Shown here piece after piece: positions 28,801 to 31,800 of a stretch of 33,533 bases of DNA (position 1 is its first letter; each line of letters starts with the position of its first letter). The stretch comes from Aquincolibacterium sp041674705 (GTDB lineage: Bacteria > Omnitrophota > Omnitrophia > Omnitrophales > Aquincolibacteriaceae). The notes beneath the pieces were generated by a model. The model ran no database searches and was not told the origin of the DNA. It saw nothing but the letters and a program-made list of their open reading frames with translations. The stretch is taken from assembly GCA_041674705.1 (NCBI GenBank), contig JBAYVF010000019.1, forward strand, positions 1 to 33,533, read 5' to 3'. A program made the translations under genes and the position numbers.

Positions 28801-31800
28801 CTGGGTCCAACGGCTTCCCGGCCCGCGCATAGTCCGCGAGGATTTCTTCCCATATTTCTTTGATAGTGCTCGCGGAAGCCAGGTCCGGCGTCCCGTCATC
28901 TACCGCGAGAAGTCTCCAAAGAAAATTCGGGTTCGCAGCGCGCAAAGCCTCGAATTGCGCCACTTTCAGACGCAAGGCATCTTCGCCCAGAGGATTTTCG
29001 TCTGTCTTCGGGTGAAGACGCCGGGCTTCGTTATACATAGGCATCACAAAAAGCGTTTTGACGGGTCGCTGGATCTTTTCGAGCGCCTGAAAAGAGGCCG
29101 CCAGCCTTTCCCGTTCCTGCTCGCTCCGTGCCTCAATTTTTCCAGCCGCTCCTTCGCCGCGCATCTCCGCTCGATTCAAAGCATCAGGACGGATCTGCTC
29201 TTCGTCTCTCGCGCCAGAATCCTTTGCCATCCGGTTGATTTCTTGAAGATAAGCATCAAAAAGAGGGTTTTCGTTAGTTCCTCCCTCTAACATTCTCCAG
29301 TCCTGCATGGCTCTTTCGGCAAAGCCCAACGCCCCGCTCAAAAGAATGGGGTTCTGAAGGCCTTTCACAAAAATCTCAACGTCCTGGTTATATGCAAGCC
29401 CCAGGCTAAGAAGCTCGGGCACCGAGCTCATGAATATTTTTTTACCACCGTCCCCTTTTCGGACAAACACATAAAGCTTTAATTCACGCTCAAGCGCAAG
29501 CGCCAACTCCGCAAGCGCCCGGCTTGGCATGTTGTGGAGATGATAGGGATTTGAAAATTTGAATCCGCGGCTAACTTCCGGCAAATCTTCATCCCGGATG
29601 CTTTTCCCGGAACCCGTCTCGCCGCTTCGCATTTCCGAGCGGGAGGCCCGGAACTGTTTCATGAAATCCGGCGCCTTAAAGAAACGATCGACGCTCATAC
29701 CCGCGAAATCCGTGCTTCCAGTCGTCTTGAAATACTCATCGGGGGAAATATCGACGTAGAGGGGGAATTTCCCAAAACGTTTTTCATAGATCTTGAGTAC
29801 TCCGGCAATGATGTCTTCGAAGGCCGCCTTGGCAAGCGCGGGATCTTCGACGCCAAAGATCTTTTCGCTCATAACAGGATGCCACGGTCTTGGGTTTTCT
29901 TCTGTCGGGTTGGAAAAGTCAACACGGAATGCGCCCACGATCTTTCTGCTCTCTTTGGAAATGAGAAGGGCAATATTCTTTCTGAAGAAGGCGTTGCCGA
30001 AATCGAAATCCGAATCAAATGAACGGATCGCATCAAGATCCCGGAGCGTAAGGACGGGACGCACCCAGAAGTTTTCTGTTTCGTAAGAAAGAGAACCGCT
30101 TTTTTCTGCAGAGAGCTCGAGACTTTCACGCAGTTGCAGAACCCACGACCTCAGATAAGCTCGGGTCCCGGCATGCGTAACGCCCGACACTTCCCATTCG
30201 CCGTCGCTCGCTTCGGCATAGAAGAGGATCTTTTGCCGGACCTCTTTGGGGATCTTCACAGTCCCTTGTTCGCGGATAAGAACATCGATCACGGGAAGAG
30301 CTTCAAAAAAACGTTGCTTCGCATAATCGATCAGAAGATCCTCGACGCCGGGTTCTCCCAGGCGCCATAGAAGATCCCTCGCCGCCAAAGTCAGCGTCGA
30401 TCCTTTAGCGTTGCGCTCGATCTCTTTGCGCAAAAGCTCAAGAACGTCCGGGCCGTAAAAATCCTGCACAAGGAGGGAAAATAATTGCCCTCTTAAAAAT
30501 GCGTTTCTTCGAAAAAGATCTTTTCCGAGAAGATCGAGAAAGACTGTTTTGACTTTGTTCCTGCAAACCGCGGGGAACGAACGCGCAAGGACCTGGAGAC
30601 CATAAAGCACTGTTTGGTTTGCGGTTCGATTTTCAAACGTTCCAATCTCCGATATGGCCTGCAAAAAGTCTTTTTTTGCTTCGCTCGCTTGCCACTCGTC
30701 GCCCTCGCGGGCATCGTCCAAAATCTTGTTCGTTCCTGCGCTCTCCGCAAGCTGTTCTGCTTTAAGGTCCCACCAGAACGCTTCCACGATCGCGTCCACA
30801 AGATCCTGAAGAGCTCCGTCGGAAACCGATTCAGCAGCCCCCTGGGCTTTTCCGATATAGTAATGCAGGGGAGCAAGATGACTCTTATCCCACTGGACAA
30901 AAGCTTCTTTGTTTTCAGGGGCCATCTCTCCCCTTTCAATATCATTTTTCAGCCGGTCCTGAATTGCCTGAAGGTCTTTCCTGAAATTCAGGATAAAAGC
31001 CACGGCTTTGCCTTCGGTTTCCCCTTTGCGCATCCGCTCCAAGATCTGTTTTTCCCTGTCCCCAGCCTGCCAATCCCGGAAGATCCCTTCCATGTCTTGC
31101 TTGAGATCGATCTCGGCCGGAGCTTCGATGTGAAGCGCGAGCTTGCCGGAGCGCAACGCCTCCTGAATGATCTTTTCGCTTTTTCGCATCTCGAAGCGCG
31201 CTTCGCTTCGCGAAGATGGTTCCGAGCGACGCTGGTCGGAAGCTTTGATGTCCTGCATAACGACCGTTCCCTCAGAGCTTCCCGGGGCTGCATTCCGGGT
31301 AATACGGGCAACGCGCCCGCCATTTTTTACAAAGTCTGCGGCGGCGATCATTTTGGGCCGGATCGAACCGTCCGGAAATTGCTTTCGCTCGAGATCCTCC
31401 TTCAAAAGCTCTTCGATGTCTTCGAAAGTCAGCTGAAGCAAAGGATTTTTATTCCCTTGTCCGTCGACATAGTAAAGGTGAGGCTGGCTCATCAGGATCG
31501 TGAGCGTATCAATCGTGATGCCAAGCGGTCTGAGCTCCCTTGCAAGCAGCGCCGTCGCCAAATCCTTGTCCACAACAGCGCCGAGCACGTTCCCATGCTC
31601 ATCGACGGGAGTGCCTCCCCCTCCGACGCAAATAACAACTTTTCCTTTTTTAATTTCTGCCGCGATCTCGGCAATCTCAACAATATGTTCAGGCGCAGGA
31701 GAGGGGACACGTATTCTGTGGTCCGAGCCGTCCTGGCTTAGCGCTCCCAGCGGCTTGGTCGGTTTTTTAAATTCCGCATCCTTCGGATCCACGAGCACAT

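Noticed and set aside
30614..31741. Plus-strand open frame of 375 codons opposite the giant ORF
   Set aside because: It lies opposite the carbamate-kinase-like and helical modules, has no recognisable domain and no good ribosome binding site.
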